The notes beneath the pieces are model-generated. The model was given only the letters and a program-made list of their open reading frames with translations. It did no database searches and was not told the origin of the DNA. A stretch of 64,000 nucleotides of DNA from Mycobacterium sp. MS1601 (GTDB lineage: Bacteria > Actinomycetota > Actinomycetes > Mycobacteriales > Mycobacteriaceae), in the NCBI RefSeq assembly GCF_001984215.1, contig NZ_CP019420.1, positions 1,922,001-1,986,000 of the forward strand. Direction: 5' to 3'. Shown here one piece after another: positions 29,344 through 41,590 of the stretch (its first letter is position 1; the number at the start of each line of letters is the position of its first letter). A program made the translations under genes and the position numbers.

Positions 29344-30588
29344 ATGACCGCACTGATCGACGCCGCAGCCGTTGCCGCGCTGGCGACCGAACCGCTGGAC
29401 CGGCGAGTCAAGGGTTTGCCTGCGGCGTGGGCGGGACGCACACCTGCCGAGATCACCGCCGCAGGGGCCGACTTCTTCGCCGAAGGCCCGCTGTCGCCGG
29501 TGTGTGTCCTCGACGCGGCGGCACTGACGCACAACCTGACGACGATGGCAGGGTGGTGTGCCGAGCACGGCGTCGAACTGGCCCCGCACGGCAAGACACA
29601 CATGTCGCCACAGCTGCTGGCCAGGCAGTTCGACGCAGGTGCCACCGCGGTGACCGCCGCCACGATCAGCCAGGTGCGCACCTTCCGCGCGTTCGGTGTC
29701 CGGTCGGTGGTGTTGGCCAACGAATTGGTGGACGCCGCCGGATTACGCTGGGTGGCAGCCGAACTCGACGCCGATCCAGGTTTCCAGTTGGTGTGCTGGG
29801 TGGATTCGACGGCCGGGGTGGCACTGATGGACCGCGAGTTGGCCGGGATGAGCCGTCAGCTCGACGTCTGCGTCGAGGTCGGCGCGGTAGGCGGCCGGAC
29901 GGGCTGCCGCAGCCCAGCGGATGTCGACGCGGTGGCACGTGCGGTGACCGGATCGACCCACCTTCGGTTGGTGGGCGTGGCCGGGTACGAGGCGGCGTTG
30001 GGGCACGACGTGTCCGAACCCGCGCGTGCCGTCATCGCCGAGTACCTGACAAGCCTGCGTGACACCGTGTTGCGGCTGGCGCCCCTGATCGACACCGATC
30101 AGATCCTGGTCACCGCCGGCGGCAGCACCCACTTCGACCTGGTCGCCGACGTGCTGACGCAGTGGCCGGCCGATATGCGGGTACGCACGGTACTGCGCAG
30201 CGGCTGCTATCTCACCCACGATGAGGGGCTGTACCTGCGCACGTCACCGCTGACGCGCGACGACCACGACGCCCTGCGACCGGCGTTGAGCGTCTGGGCC
30301 CATGTGCTGTCCGTCCCGGAGCCCGGGCTGGCGCTGGCGGGTGTCGGCCGCCGCGACATCTCCTTCGATCAGGGCATGCCGGTGCCGCGCAGGCCGGCCG
30401 ACGCGGCGGTGACCAAGCTCAACGACCAGCACGCGTTTGTACAGTGGCCCGACGGCTCGGCACCGGCGGTGGGCGACTGGCTGGAATTCGGGATCTCGCA
30501 CCCATGCACGACTTTTGACAAGTGGCCGCTGATCCCGGTGCTGGATGCGCAGCGCCGGGTGGTGGAACTGGTCCGGACGTTCTTCTGA
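29344..30588 (+). CDS. D-serine dehydratase-like / alanine-racemase-fold PLP enzyme
   Basis: 414 residues. The N-terminal alanine-racemase barrel carries the PLP lysine Lys84 in [10 protein letters not shown]. Typical barrel motifs follow ([32 protein letters not shown]). The C-terminal beta domain ends with [20 protein letters not shown], in which His386 and Cys388 match the zinc ligands of eukaryotic-type D-serine dehydratase. Likely a D-amino-acid dehydratase or D-threonine aldolase relative. Divergent from lysS by 23 bp; not part of the M. tuberculosis block. Confidence 0.82.
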   Translation: MTALIDAAAVAALATEPLDRRVKGLPAAWAGRTPAEITAAGADFFAEGPLSPVCVLDAAALTHNLTTMAGWCAEHGVELAPHGKTHMSPQLLARQFDAGATAVTAATISQVRTFRAFGVRSVVLANELVDAAGLRWVAAELDADPGFQLVCWVDSTAGVALMDRELAGMSRQLDVCVEVGAVGGRTGCRSPADVDAVARAVTGSTHLRLVGVAGYEAALGHDVSEPARAVIAEYLTSLRDTVLRLAPLIDTDQILVTAGGSTHFDLVADVLTQWPADMRVRTVLRSGCYLTHDEGLYLRTSPLTRDDHDALRPALSVWAHVLSVPEPGLALAGVGRRDISFDQGMPVPRRPADAAVTKLNDQHAFVQWPDGSAPAVGDWLEFGISHPCTTFDKWPLIPVLDAQRRVVELVRTFF

Positions 30589-30610
30589 AGTTCTCGTGGC
30601 CCGGCCCGCG

Positions 30611-31423
30611 CTAGGTCGCGCTGCGTAGTTTGCGCTGATGGTCTCGATTGCGCTCATACACCAGCCGCAGCCCGTCGAGCGTCAGGTAGCGGTCCAGCAC
30701 CGCCTCGGTGCGCAGATCCGGCAGCAGCAGCGGCGCGGTGTGCCCGGTGGCGACCACCACCACGTCGTCGCCGCCGAAGCCATCGATGTCACTGCGGATC
30801 CGGCCGATCAGGCCGTCCACCAGTCCGGCGAAACCGAAAACGGCCCCGGCCTGCATGCATTCCACGGTGTTCTTGCCGATAACCGAGCGCGGTCGGGTGA
30901 GCTCCACCCGTCGCAGAGCCGCTGACCTGGCGGCGGCGGCATCGGAGGACACTTGGATACCCGGGGCGATTGCTCCGCCGAGGAACTCGCCTTTGGCCGA
31001 CACCACATCCACACAGATCGACGAGCCGAAGTCGACCACGATGGCAGGGCGTCGATGTTTGTGAAAAGCGGCCAGACAGTTGACAATCCGGTCGGCACCC
31101 ACCTCTTTGGGGTTGTCCACCAGCAGTGGCACCCCGGTGCGGATACCGGGTTCGATCAGGACGTGGGGGACGGTCGGCCAGTACTGGTCGAGCATCACCC
31201 TGACCTCGTGCAGCACCGACGGGACGGTGGACAGGCTCACCACGCCGGTCAGCTGATCGGAGTCGTCACCGATCAGGCCGTCGATGGTCAGCGCCAGCTC
31301 ATCGGAGGTGACCTCGGCTTCGGTACGAATCCTCCAGTGCTGCACCACTTTTGCATGGTCTCCTGATCCGGAGACCAGCCCGACCACGGTGTGTGTGTTG
31401 CGGACGTCGATTGCCAGCAGCAC
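30611..31423 (-). CDS. coaX: Type III pantothenate kinase CoaX
   Basis: 270 residues from GTG 31423, 1 nt after the panC stop. ASKHA-type ATP motif at the N-terminus reads DVRNTHT (6-12) rather than the usual DxGNT; the same Arg is found in M. tuberculosis Coa[15 protein letters not shown] (about 107-120), [12 protein letters not shown] with the phosphoryl-acceptor Asp131, and GGAIAPGIQ are present. It phosphorylates pantothenate in CoA synthesis; how active actinobacterial CoaX is beside CoaA is uncertain. Confidence 0.92.
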   Translation of the reverse strand: MLLAIDVRNTHTVVGLVSGSGDHAKVVQHWRIRTEAEVTSDELALTIDGLIGDDSDQLTGVVSLSTVPSVLHEVRVMLDQYWPTVPHVLIEPGIRTGVPLLVDNPKEVGADRIVNCLAAFHKHRRPAIVVDFGSSICVDVVSAKGEFLGGAIAPGIQVSSDAAAARSAALRRVELTRPRSVIGKNTVECMQAGAVFGFAGLVDGLIGRIRSDIDGFGGDDVVVVATGHTAPLLLPDLRTEAVLDRYLTLDGLRLVYERNRDHQRKLRSAT

Positions 31424-31424
31424 G

Positions 31425-32363
31425 TCAGTTTCTCCAGGGCAGTTCGCGGTGCTGCTCGGCGCCGGCGTACTCGCCCTGCGCGCCGGCGGCGTTGCCCAGT
31501 TCGATCGCGATGTTGTCGAGAAGTCGGGTGTTGCCGAGCCGCCCCGCGACCAGCATTCGGCCCGCACCCGGTGCCGGGTTCTTCTCCAGCCAGGTACCGC
31601 GGACCTCCAGATAGTCCACGTCGATGGCCGGCACTTCATCGAGCACCGCCCGCGCGGAATCGATTGCAGCCACGGCGCCACCGGAGGCCGCATACATTCC
31701 GGCCAGCAGTGCGGCAGACAACGCGCCGGCCTGCTCGCGCTGCTCGGCATCGAGGTAGCGGTTGCGCGAGGACATGGCCAAACCGTCGGCTTCGCGCACG
31801 ATCGGCACGCCGACGATGCGGGTGTCGACGTTGAGGTCGGCGCACATCTGCCTGATCAACACCAGCTGCTGGTAGTCCTTCTCACCGAAGAACGCCCGAT
31901 CCGGCCGGATGATCTGCAGCAGCTTGAGCACCACCGTCAACATTCCCGCGAAATGTGTTGGCCGAACCGCACCTTCGAGTTCGGCGCCCAGCGGCCCCGG
32001 ATGTACCGAGGTGCGCGGGCCGTCGGGATACATGGCCGAGGCACTCGGGGTGAAGACGATGTCGACATCCTCGGCGCGCAGCAGTTCCAGATCGGAGTCG
32101 AGGGTGCGCGGGTAAGCGTCGAGATCCTCGTTCGGGCCGAACTGCAACGGGTTGACGAAGATCGACACGACCACCACCGCGCCCGGCACCCTCTTGGCGG
32201 CCCGCACCAGCGCCAGATGCCCGTCGTGCAGAGCTCCCATGGTGGGCACCAGCATCACCCGCCGGCCGGTGGTCCGCAGGGCCCGGCTGACATCGGACAC
32301 CGCAGCCGGTGTGGTGTAGGTGTTGAGCTGACCGGCGGTGAACGCCGGGGATTTCACTATCAC
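31425..32363 (-). CDS. panC: Pantothenate synthetase
   Basis: 312 residues. [19 protein letters not shown] contains the HxGH-type signature; [36 protein letters not shown] and MSSRNRYLD (KMSKS equivalent) complete the active site. It condenses pantoate with beta-alanine. The GTG start overlaps the previous gene's stop by 4 nt. coaX follows directly, with no panD between them. Confidence 0.96.
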   Translation of the reverse strand: MIVKSPAFTAGQLNTYTTPAAVSDVSRALRTTGRRVMLVPTMGALHDGHLALVRAAKRVPGAVVVVSIFVNPLQFGPNEDLDAYPRTLDSDLELLRAEDVDIVFTPSASAMYPDGPRTSVHPGPLGAELEGAVRPTHFAGMLTVVLKLLQIIRPDRAFFGEKDYQQLVLIRQMCADLNVDTRIVGVPIVREADGLAMSSRNRYLDAEQREQAGALSAALLAGMYAASGGAVAAIDSARAVLDEVPAIDVDYLEVRGTWLEKNPAPGAGRMLVAGRLGNTRLLDNIAIELGNAAGAQGEYAGAEQHRELPWRN

Positions 32364-33271
32364 CTGTTGAGCACCTCGAATACCTCCTTGGGCGCGTGGG
32401 CGCGCTGTGCGGTGCGCAGCGACGCCGCGCGGTAAGCCTGCGCGAGTTCGGGATCGACCTCGGCGAGAGCGCTCAGATGGGCAGCTACGGCTCCTGCGTC
32501 ACCGCGGGCCACCGGCCCGGTGAGCGCGGCCTGTCCTCGTTGCAGAGTGTTGTCCAGTGCGGCCCGGGCCAGCGGAGCGATCACCCGTTCAGCAAGCCCG
32601 CCAGGGTACTCGCCCACCAACTCCTGCCCCAGCAGCTCCTGTCCGGCGATGGCAGCGCGCAAGGCCTCGACCGCATCGGCGATCACCGTCACCAGATGGT
32701 TGCTGGCATGGGCCAACGCCGCATGGTAGAGGATACGGGCGTCCTCGCGGACCCGGAACGGCTCACCGCCGACCTCGAGCACCAGAGACTGGGCTATCGC
32801 ATAGCCGATCTCGTCGGCGGCGGTGATCCCGAAGCAGGTGCCGGGCAGGCGTTCGATGTCCTCGTCCGAGCCGGTGAACGTCATCGACGGATGAATCGCC
32901 AGCGGTATGCAACCCTGCGCGGTCAACGGTTGCAGCACACCGATTCCGTTGGCACCCGAGGTGTGGACCACGATGGCTCCCGGTGTCACCGCCGAGGTGG
33001 CCGCCAGCCCGCGCACCAGAGTGGCCAGTTCAGCATCGGGCACCGCCAGGATCAGCAGTTCGGCGGCCCGCGCGACGTCATCGACCGGTAGCACCGGGGT
33101 GTCGGGCAACCTGCGCTCGGCCCGCAGGCGCGATGCGCTCGAGATGGCGCTGCAGGCGACGACGACGTGCTCGGCGTTCTCCAGCGCAACACCGAGGGCG
33201 GTACCGACCCGGCCCGAGGAGATGATGCCCACCTTCAGTCGGGCCGGGCGCAACCCGTTGGGGGTCCCCAT
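32360..33271 (-). CDS. Rossmann-like/DUF2520 oxidoreductase (Rv3603c-like)
   Basis: 303 residues from ATG 33271, the length of Rv3603c. An N-terminal NAD(P)-binding fold with [17 protein letters not shown] and [10 protein letters not shown] precedes the DUF2520 helical domain with [21 protein letters not shown] and the [10 protein letters not shown] motif. Related to ketopantoate-reductase-like enzymes. Its fixed place upstream of panC suggests a role in pantothenate supply, which is inference. Confidence 0.87.
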   Translation of the reverse strand: MGTPNGLRPARLKVGIISSGRVGTALGVALENAEHVVVACSAISSASRLRAERRLPDTPVLPVDDVARAAELLILAVPDAELATLVRGLAATSAVTPGAIVVHTSGANGIGVLQPLTAQGCIPLAIHPSMTFTGSDEDIERLPGTCFGITAADEIGYAIAQSLVLEVGGEPFRVREDARILYHAALAHASNHLVTVIADAVEALRAAIAGQELLGQELVGEYPGGLAERVIAPLARAALDNTLQRGQAALTGPVARGDAGAVAAHLSALAEVDPELAQAYRAASLRTAQRAHAPKEVFEVLNR

Positions 33272-33310
33272 GCTGGCAAAGATTAGTCCCACTCGTGCTC
33301 CGAGTGGCAA

Positions 33311-34516
33311 TCAGTCCTCACGCCTGCGCCGGCGGCCACCACTACCTGTGGTGCCGGCCTGCAGCCTGGCCAGGAGATCTGCCACCGACTGTCCACTGTC
33401 GGAATCACCGGAATCCGGGCCGCGATGCCGCGACGGCTGATCCGACTCGTCTGCAGGTGGTGGCGAGGCAGACGACGCCGGCTCCGCGCTGTCCGGGGCC
33501 GGTGGTGCCGAATGTCGGCCGCGCGGAATCTCCGGACCGACCGCGTCACCACCACTACCGGAGTGCCGTCCGCGCCGCTCCGGCTCGGGTGACGGCTGCG
33601 GGGCCACCGAGGGTTGCGGGGTGACCGAGGGCTCTGGGGACGGCGAGGGCTGCGAGGACGCTGGCGCCGGTCGCGGAGCCTGCTGCGGAGGTGGCGGCGG
33701 GGCGGGCCTCGGGGCCGCGGTGGGCGAAGACGCAGCCGGCGTGGGGCGAGCCGGCGGACGCTCCTGGGTCTTGGGCTGAGGCTGGACCGGCTTCGGTTTG
33801 GGTCTCGGCGCGGGGGCGGCCTGCGGGGGCGGCGGCCCCGGCCGCACCGGCGGGATCCAACCCGTCTCCTCGCTGGGACGCCGGTGGGAACCGCGGTAGC
33901 CATCCTCGGGCCTACGCGGCTGCTGGATCAGAGGCTCTTCGGGGACATCGATGATCGGGCTCTCCGCGGGTTCGGGGTACCGGTGTTCGTCTCGTTCCTC
34001 GCGGACCGAGGTGATCCGGCTGCTGGCGACCCTACCGGGCTTGGACGGTCGGCTGCGATCGGTCTCGAGTGCCGGTCGGTGCGCCAGGTCTGTGTCGAAC
34101 AGAATTTCCAGATTGGTTCTCAGCGCTGCCAATTCAGCACGCAACGCGGCCACCTCGTCGGCTTGCTGAGCGCGCAGCTCGGCCGACAGTTCACGGCGCA
34201 GGTGCGTTTCCACACTCAGCTCGTACTCGCGGCGGGCCGAGATCTCACGATCCAACTGCAGGTCGTAGACATGCTTGAGGTCGCGCACCTTGGCCTGGTC
34301 GCTGTCGCTCTGCCTGCGGTAGATCACCGAGACGAAAGCGGCCACGACCGCCGCCCACAACGCGAGGAGCACAGCCAGCCGCAGCAGTTCGACGCGGCTG
34401 GTGAACACCAGCGCGCAGCTGGCACCGATGGCCAGGATCAGCAACACCGTCAGCAATGCCCAGCCCGGCCTGCGGCCGCCGCGCCGAGCCCGGGCGCCGC
34501 GGGACAGAACGGTCAT
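33311..34516 (-). CDS. Membrane protein with coiled coil and Pro-rich tail (Rv3604c-like)
   Basis: 401 residues. A basic N-terminus and two membrane helices (about 17-35 and 42-63) are followed by a charged coiled-coil-like segment rich in RREYELSVETHLRRELSAEL (about 90-150). A very long disordered Pro/Ala/Ser-rich region (about 215-370) and a basic C-terminus RRRRRED end it. Comparable with Rv3604c and at the same locus. No enzymatic motif; possibly an envelope scaffold. Confidence 0.8.
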   Translation of the reverse strand: MTVLSRGARARRGGRRPGWALLTVLLILAIGASCALVFTSRVELLRLAVLLALWAAVVAAFVSVIYRRQSDSDQAKVRDLKHVYDLQLDREISARREYELSVETHLRRELSAELRAQQADEVAALRAELAALRTNLEILFDTDLAHRPALETDRSRPSKPGRVASSRITSVREERDEHRYPEPAESPIIDVPEEPLIQQPRRPEDGYRGSHRRPSEETGWIPPVRPGPPPPQAAPAPRPKPKPVQPQPKTQERPPARPTPAASSPTAAPRPAPPPPPQQAPRPAPASSQPSPSPEPSVTPQPSVAPQPSPEPERRGRHSGSGGDAVGPEIPRGRHSAPPAPDSAEPASSASPPPADESDQPSRHRGPDSGDSDSGQSVADLLARLQAGTTGSGGRRRRRED

Positions 34517-34598
34517 GGGGCGACTGTACCCGGGCGACGTCGCTGCGCGTGTCGCCGCGTACGGCGATTCGTACGGTCTTGTCTGCCGGTCAGGGGCA

Positions 34599-36083
34599 TC
34601 AAGCCCGCGCCGACACTTTTTCCCGCGAACGCAGAACAGCGGGCAACGTCATCAGCAGAATCTGCAGATCCAGTGCCAGTGACCAGTTTTCGATGTAAAA
34701 GTTGTCCCACTCGGCGCGGTCGTCGATGGAGGTCTGCCCGCGCAGGCCGTGCACCTGCGCCCAGCCGGTCATCCCCGCCTTGACCCGATGCCGCTCCCCA
34801 TAACGCCGGATCTGGGTGTTGAAAAGTTCCACGTACTCGGGGCGTTCCGGGCGGGGTCCGACCAGACTCATGTCGCCCTTGACGACATTGAGAAGTTGCG
34901 GGAGCTCGTCCAAGGAGGTACTGCGGAGCCACTTTCCGATTCCGGTGCGCCGATCGACGCCCTCCACCCCGCCCGGAGCGCAACCGTGACGCAACACGAA
35001 AGCCTTCTCGGAATCGCGCAGCGCTCGCATCGAGCGGAACTTCAGGCAATCGAACACGATTCCATCTCGCCCGATCCTTGGTTGGCGATAGAACACCGAA
35101 CCCGGTGACGAGAGCTTGACGGCAGCCGCGAGCAGGATGAAGAACGGGGAAATGGCCAACAGGATGCCGGCAGCCACGACTCGATCCGAGATGTACTTGA
35201 CGGTGAACTGCCAGCTGTTGGGGTTGGTGCTGCACAGATCGAGCACCGGCATCCCGCCCACGTAGTCCAAGCGGGACCGCTTGCTGACCGCATCGAACAA
35301 CCGCGGCACCACCCAGACGGTCAATCCCGCCAGCCGCGCGGTCCTGATGGCGGGTACCAGATCTTCATCTCTGGTCAGCGAGAACGCGACAACCACCGCC
35401 TCGGCTCCGGTGTCTCGGATCGCCGCTGCCATCTTCTCCGGGGTGCCCGCCGCCGGAAGCGGGCAGACCGAGTGGGCCGCTGAAGATGGTGTCGCATCAG
35501 CATCGACAAAGCCCACCGGCACAATCCCGTACTGCGGATTGTCGATGAAACGCTGGGCCAGGTGACTTGCAACCAACCCGTTGCCCAGGATCAGGGTGCG
35601 CGATTGCAGATAGTGACGCCGCCGCAAGGCTCGCTTGAGCGAGATCGCAGAGACCCGGCCGACCGGCAGCAGTGCCGCAGTGGCCAACCACACCTTCGCC
35701 ACCGTGTCGCCCAGGTCCCCGGACACACCGGTGACCACCATGCCGGCCAACAGCAGCATCGCCGCCAGAGCGGCCGTCATCTGCACCGCTATGTACTCGT
35801 CGACCAGATTCTTGTGCAACCTACGCCGATAGGTCGACCGCGCCGCAAACAGGACAAGGACCATCGGGGCGTAGCACGACATCATCCACACCGGCGGCAT
35901 CGGCAGCCCGCTGCTGTGCGCCCAGTACAACCCCACGGCGGAGGCGATACACGCTGCCGCCGCATCGGCGACAAAGCTGACGGCCAGCCCGAGCGAGCCC
36001 ATCGGCAAACGGATCCGGGCAGCGATCTCCCGAAGCATCAGCGGTGACGTCATGCGCTCGTCATGCGCCAACCGCACCGCCAT
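34599..36083 (-). CDS. Polyprenyl-phosphate sugar-phosphate transferase (WbaP/CpsE type)
   Basis: 494 residues. Four N-terminal membrane helices (about 30-140) and a CoA-binding-like middle domain (about 160-280, LILGNGLVASHLAQRFID) precede a fifth helix (about 300-320) and the bacterial sugar transferase domain, with LKFRSMRAL, STSLDELPQLLNVVKGDMSLVGPRPERP and KAGMTGWAQVHGLRG. It starts a lipid-linked oligosaccharide by moving sugar-1-phosphate to a polyprenyl phosphate. It is inserted between the Rv3604c- and Rv3605c-like genes and has no glycosyltransferase neighbours. ATG 36053 is an alternative start. Confidence 0.88.
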   Translation of the reverse strand: MAVRLAHDERMTSPLMLREIAARIRLPMGSLGLAVSFVADAAAACIASAVGLYWAHSSGLPMPPVWMMSCYAPMVLVLFAARSTYRRRLHKNLVDEYIAVQMTAALAAMLLLAGMVVTGVSGDLGDTVAKVWLATAALLPVGRVSAISLKRALRRRHYLQSRTLILGNGLVASHLAQRFIDNPQYGIVPVGFVDADATPSSAAHSVCPLPAAGTPEKMAAAIRDTGAEAVVVAFSLTRDEDLVPAIRTARLAGLTVWVVPRLFDAVSKRSRLDYVGGMPVLDLCSTNPNSWQFTVKYISDRVVAAGILLAISPFFILLAAAVKLSSPGSVFYRQPRIGRDGIVFDCLKFRSMRALRDSEKAFVLRHGCAPGGVEGVDRRTGIGKWLRSTSLDELPQLLNVVKGDMSLVGPRPERPEYVELFNTQIRRYGERHRVKAGMTGWAQVHGLRGQTSIDDRAEWDNFYIENWSLALDLQILLMTLPAVLRSREKVSARA

Positions 36084-36254
36084 GTGCTACCGCCTTCTGC
36101 TCACGAGAACTACGAGGAAGCACAGTGCATCGCCCGGCGGTTACCGTAATTCGACGGCTTCTTCAGTGAGCATCTGTAACCCGTGCGCGGGCTGGCGAAA
36201 CATCGACAAAAGTGACAGATCGGTAACGCCGCGGCCCGCCAGGAGATCCTGCCG

Positions 36255-36731
36255 CTACTCGGTAGCGCCCTCGGGACCGTCAGACGTGTCCGGCGGCGAC
36301 TTGCAGCAATGCTGCAACCACAGTGCCGCGCCGATCAGCACCAGCGCGCACACCGCGGCCACCACCGCACCGGCGGTGTCCTCCCCGGCGACGCGGACAC
36401 TCGTGCGACGCGGAATCAGGTAAGCCAGCACCGCAATCCACCACCCGAGCACCACTGCACCCATCCATGCCGACGCCTTGGCGATCACCACGCTGCGCGC
36501 CACCGCCAGTGGGTGCACCCGGCCGCCGCCGACTCCGATCTCCCCGTTGTTGATCTTGGCTCGTAGGTGCCAGCCCCAGACCGCCTCGGCGACACCCACC
36601 GCCGCCAGGGACAGTCCGGTCCACACCGTCAGCGGAGGGAAGTACCGGTAGGACATCAGCACCAGGAGGTAGCCGATGACGGCCGCGGCCACCACCGCGC
36701 CTGCGAGATCACGTTTGCGGGTGGGTCCCAT
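36255..36731 (-). CDS. DUF3180 membrane protein (Rv3605c-like)
   Basis: 158 residues, as in Rv3605c. Four membrane helices (about 10-28, 35-52, 80-105, 118-140) and the DUF3180 block GGGRVHPLAVARSVVIAKASAWMGA. The ATG overlaps the folK stop by one base (TGATG), so it is translationally coupled to the folate operon. Function unknown. Confidence 0.9.
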   Translation of the reverse strand: MGPTRKRDLAGAVVAAAVIGYLLVLMSYRYFPPLTVWTGLSLAAVGVAEAVWGWHLRAKINNGEIGVGGGRVHPLAVARSVVIAKASAWMGAVVLGWWIAVLAYLIPRRTSVRVAGEDTAGAVVAAVCALVLIGAALWLQHCCKSPPDTSDGPEGATE

Positions 36732-37252
36732 CAGTCGGCGACACCGAGCACCAGGGGCGTCAACCGCACGCCGTCACGGTCGTCGGCAGGCAGCTCGGAC
36801 AGCAGCTGCGACACCGGCACCACGGTGTCGGTGACCGTCAACGTCGCGTCCGGGTCCACCGCCAGCCACGGGATCAGCACGAACGCACGCAGGTGGGCCA
36901 GCGGATGGGGCAAAGTCAGTCCGTCGTCCCGGCAGATCTGCTCACCGGCCTGGTCATGGCAGGCCACCAGATCGACATCCAGGGTGCGCGGTCCCCACTT
37001 CTGCCCGCGGATCCGTTCGGCAGCAGCCTCGAGTGTCTGGGCGAAGTCGAGCCAACCGTGACCGTCGAGACCGGGGTCCTCGGCGGTCACCACGGCATTC
37101 AGGAACGCACCTTGGTCAACTCCACCCCACGGGTCGGTCTCGTACACCGGCGACACGGCCCGCAACCGGTCACCGAGCGCGTCCACCACGGACTGCAGAC
37201 GAGCCAGCCGGTCACCGAGATTGGAACCGATGGACAGGACCACTGTGCTCAT
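36731..37252 (-). CDS. folK: 6-hydroxymethyl-7,8-dihydropterin pyrophosphokinase
   Basis: 173 residues. VVLSIGSNLGDRLARLQ at the N-terminus, VSPVYETDPWGGVDQGAFLNAV, and the catalytic WGPRTLDVDLVACHD and LPHPLAHLRAFVLIPW motifs are complete. It pyrophosphorylates the pterin before FolP. Normally its ATG overlaps the folB stop; here a 56-bp repeat separates them by 108 bp. Confidence 0.96.
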   Translation of the reverse strand: MSTVVLSIGSNLGDRLARLQSVVDALGDRLRAVSPVYETDPWGGVDQGAFLNAVVTAEDPGLDGHGWLDFAQTLEAAAERIRGQKWGPRTLDVDLVACHDQAGEQICRDDGLTLPHPLAHLRAFVLIPWLAVDPDATLTVTDTVVPVSQLLSELPADDRDGVRLTPLVLGVAD

Positions 37253-37308
37253 GCGCGATCCGCTCCCCCGCTCGTCCCTCGCGTACTCGCTACTCGCTCG
37301 ACGCTCAT
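37249..37308 (-). CDS. Repeat-encoded 19-codon coupling mini-ORF, copy 2
   Basis: Starts at ATG 37308 within the repeat and reads [19 protein letters not shown], ending at TGA 37249-37251, which overlaps the folK ATG as ATGA. Identical to copy 1. Its likely role, if translated, is to hand ribosomes to folK; the peptide need not have a function. Confidence 0.45.
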   Translation of the reverse strand: MSVERVASTRGTSGGADRA

Positions 37309-37364
37309 GCGCGATCCGCTCCCCCGCTCGTCCCTCGCGTACTCGCTACTCGCTCGACGCTCAT
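37305..37364 (-). CDS. Repeat-encoded 19-codon coupling mini-ORF, copy 1
   Basis: ATG 37364 overlaps the folB stop as ATGA. The 19-residue frame [19 protein letters not shown] ends in a TGA that overlaps the next mini-ORF start. With copy 2 it forms an unbroken chain of ATGA junctions from folB to folK. Confidence 0.45.
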   Translation of the reverse strand: MSVERVASTRGTSGGADRA

Positions 37365-37735
37365 GCGCGATTACCCCGACGCGACCTGCGGGCCACCACC
37401 GCGACATCGGCGAAGTCCAGCGGGATCGGCGCCTTCGGTTTGTGCACCACCACCTCGACGGCGTGCACCCGCTCGTCGGTCATCACGTCCTCGGCGATCG
37501 CGGCCGACACGGTCTCGATCAGGTTCCTGGGCTCGCCGCCCACGATCGCGGCGGCCCGCGCGGCCAGCACCCCGTAGTCGTAGGTGTCCTCGAGCTGGTC
37601 GGAGGCCGCTGCGGCGGCAAGGTCGATCCACAGCGTGATGTCGACCACGAACTCCTGACCGTCGCGCCGCTCGTGGTCGAACACACCGTGATTGCCGCGA
37701 ACAGTCAACCCGCGCAGCTCGATTCGGTCAGCCAT
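37361..37735 (-). CDS. folB: 7,8-dihydroneopterin aldolase
   Basis: 124 residues from ATG 37735. [21 protein letters not shown] (with the substrate Glu/His region), [36 protein letters not shown] and [13 protein letters not shown] are the family blocks. It makes hydroxymethyl-dihydropterin for FolK. It overlaps the folP end by 8 nt. The C-terminus RRGNRA ends exactly at the first repeat boundary. Confidence 0.95.
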   Translation of the reverse strand: MADRIELRGLTVRGNHGVFDHERRDGQEFVVDITLWIDLAAAAASDQLEDTYDYGVLAARAAAIVGGEPRNLIETVSAAIAEDVMTDERVHAVEVVVHKPKAPIPLDFADVAVVARRSRRGNRA

Positions 37736-38561
37736 GACTCGCACCTCCGGAGTTCCAGGCGTCCGCGACGGCGAGCGCGTCCACCGAGGCGCGCACATTG
37801 TGCACCCGCACTCCCCAGGCTCCATGGGTGGCCGCCAACGCGGAGATCACCGCGGTGGCGGTCTCGCGGCCATCCGGCGGACGGACACCGTCGGCGCCGG
37901 CCAGCAGGGCGCCGAGGAAGCGTTTTCTCGACGCCCCGATCAGGACGGGGAACCCGGTTTCGACGAACTTCGGCAGCGCCTTGAGCAGCTGCCAATTGTG
38001 TTGTGCCGTCTTGGCAAACCCGAGACCAGGGTCGATCACCAAATTGGCGGGGTCCACACCGGCGGCCACCGCGTCGTCGACGGTGCGCAGTAATGCGTCG
38101 CGCACGTCGGTCACCACATCCCCATAGTCCGGCACGGTGTGCGGATCCTGCGCCGAGACCGGCCGCCAGTGCATCAGGATCCAGGGCACTCCCGCTGATG
38201 CCACCACTCCGGCCATCGCCGCGTCGGCGCGGCCACCGGACACGTCGTTGACGATGGCGGCGCCGTGTTCGAGGGCCGCTGCTGCCACATCGGCGTGCAT
38301 GGTGTCGATGCTGACGGTGACCCCTTGGGCGGCAAGCCTTTCGACGACGGGCAGCACCCGCGCCTTTTCGATTTCGGGCTCGACACGTTGGTGGCCGGGA
38401 CGGGTGGACTCACCACCCACGTCGATGATGGCGGCTCCGTCGGCCACCAAGCCCAAACCGTGCCGCACAGCTGCATCAGGCGAAAGGTAGCGCCCACCGT
38501 CGGAGAACGAATCCTCGGTGACGTTGACGATGCCCATCACCTGCACGTGTGGAGAGTTCAC
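37728..38561 (-). CDS. folP: Dihydropteroate synthase
   Basis: 277 residues from GTG 38561. [74 protein letters not shown] and [12 protein letters not shown] are the conserved pterin- and pABA-binding loops. It joins pABA to the pterin and is the sulphonamide target. Overlaps folE by 4 nt and folB by 8 nt. Confidence 0.97.
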   Translation of the reverse strand: MNSPHVQVMGIVNVTEDSFSDGGRYLSPDAAVRHGLGLVADGAAIIDVGGESTRPGHQRVEPEIEKARVLPVVERLAAQGVTVSIDTMHADVAAAALEHGAAIVNDVSGGRADAAMAGVVASAGVPWILMHWRPVSAQDPHTVPDYGDVVTDVRDALLRTVDDAVAAGVDPANLVIDPGLGFAKTAQHNWQLLKALPKFVETGFPVLIGASRKRFLGALLAGADGVRPPDGRETATAVISALAATHGAWGVRVHNVRASVDALAVADAWNSGGASHG

Positions 38562-39193
38562 TTTCGCAGGATGAGATCCAGCGCCTCGGCCCGAGATGCC
38601 TTGTCCGTCTTGAACTGTCCGCGAACAGCCGAGGTGGTGGTGACAGCACCCGGCTTGCGGATACCGCGCATCGCCATACAGAGGTGCTCGGCCTCCATCA
38701 CGACGATGACACCACGCGGGTCCAGTTTGCGCATCATCGCATCAGCCACCTGGCCGGTCAGCCGTTCCTGGACTTGCGGCCGCTTGGCGTAGAGGTCGAC
38801 CACGCGGGCCAGTTTGGACAGTCCCGTCACCCTGCCGTCGACCCCGGGGATGTAGCCGACATGGGCCACCCCGTGGAAAGCCACCAGGTGGTGCTCACAC
38901 GTCGAGTACATCGGGATGTCCTTGACCAGCACCAGCTCGTCATGTTGCTCGTCGAACGTGGTGTTGAGTACGTCGTCGGGATTGGTGTACAGCCCGGCGA
39001 ACATCTCCTGGTATGCCCGAGCCACCCGCGCCGGGGTGTCCACCAGACCTTGCCGGTCCGGGTCCTCGCCGATGGCGTACAGCAGTTCCCGCACCGCCGC
39101 CTCCGCGCGCGCTTGGTCGAACTCCGGGCGACTGTACGTCGCCGCGTGGGAGTTGGGCTGCGGCGCCGACGCCGCCAGGCCCCCAGTAGCCAC
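38558..39193 (-). CDS. folE: GTP cyclohydrolase I
   Basis: 211 residues from GTG 39193. [20 protein letters not shown] holds the Cys and His zinc ligands, with the second Cys in [38 protein letters not shown] and TSAVRGQFK are standard. First enzyme of folate synthesis; 18 nt after ftsH, so it belongs to the ftsH-folE-folP-folB-folK run. Confidence 0.97.
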   Translation of the reverse strand: MATGGLAASAPQPNSHAATYSRPEFDQARAEAAVRELLYAIGEDPDRQGLVDTPARVARAYQEMFAGLYTNPDDVLNTTFDEQHDELVLVKDIPMYSTCEHHLVAFHGVAHVGYIPGVDGRVTGLSKLARVVDLYAKRPQVQERLTGQVADAMMRKLDPRGVIVVMEAEHLCMAMRGIRKPGAVTTTSAVRGQFKTDKASRAEALDLILRK

Positions 39194-39211
39194 TCGAGCC
39201 TCCGCTCTATG

Positions 39212-41590
<2,379 letters not shown>

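Larger units (their letters stand above)
37248..37371. repeat. MIRU-like 56-bp tandem repeat between folB and folK
   Basis: Two identical 56-bp units (37248-37303 and 37304-37359) and the first 12 bp of a third (37360-37371). Each boundary contains GCGCATGAGC on the minus strand, so an ATGA stop/start overlap occurs three times. The layout matches what is described for mycobacterial interspersed repetitive units, which sit at coupled stop/start sites inside operons. Confidence 0.85.
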
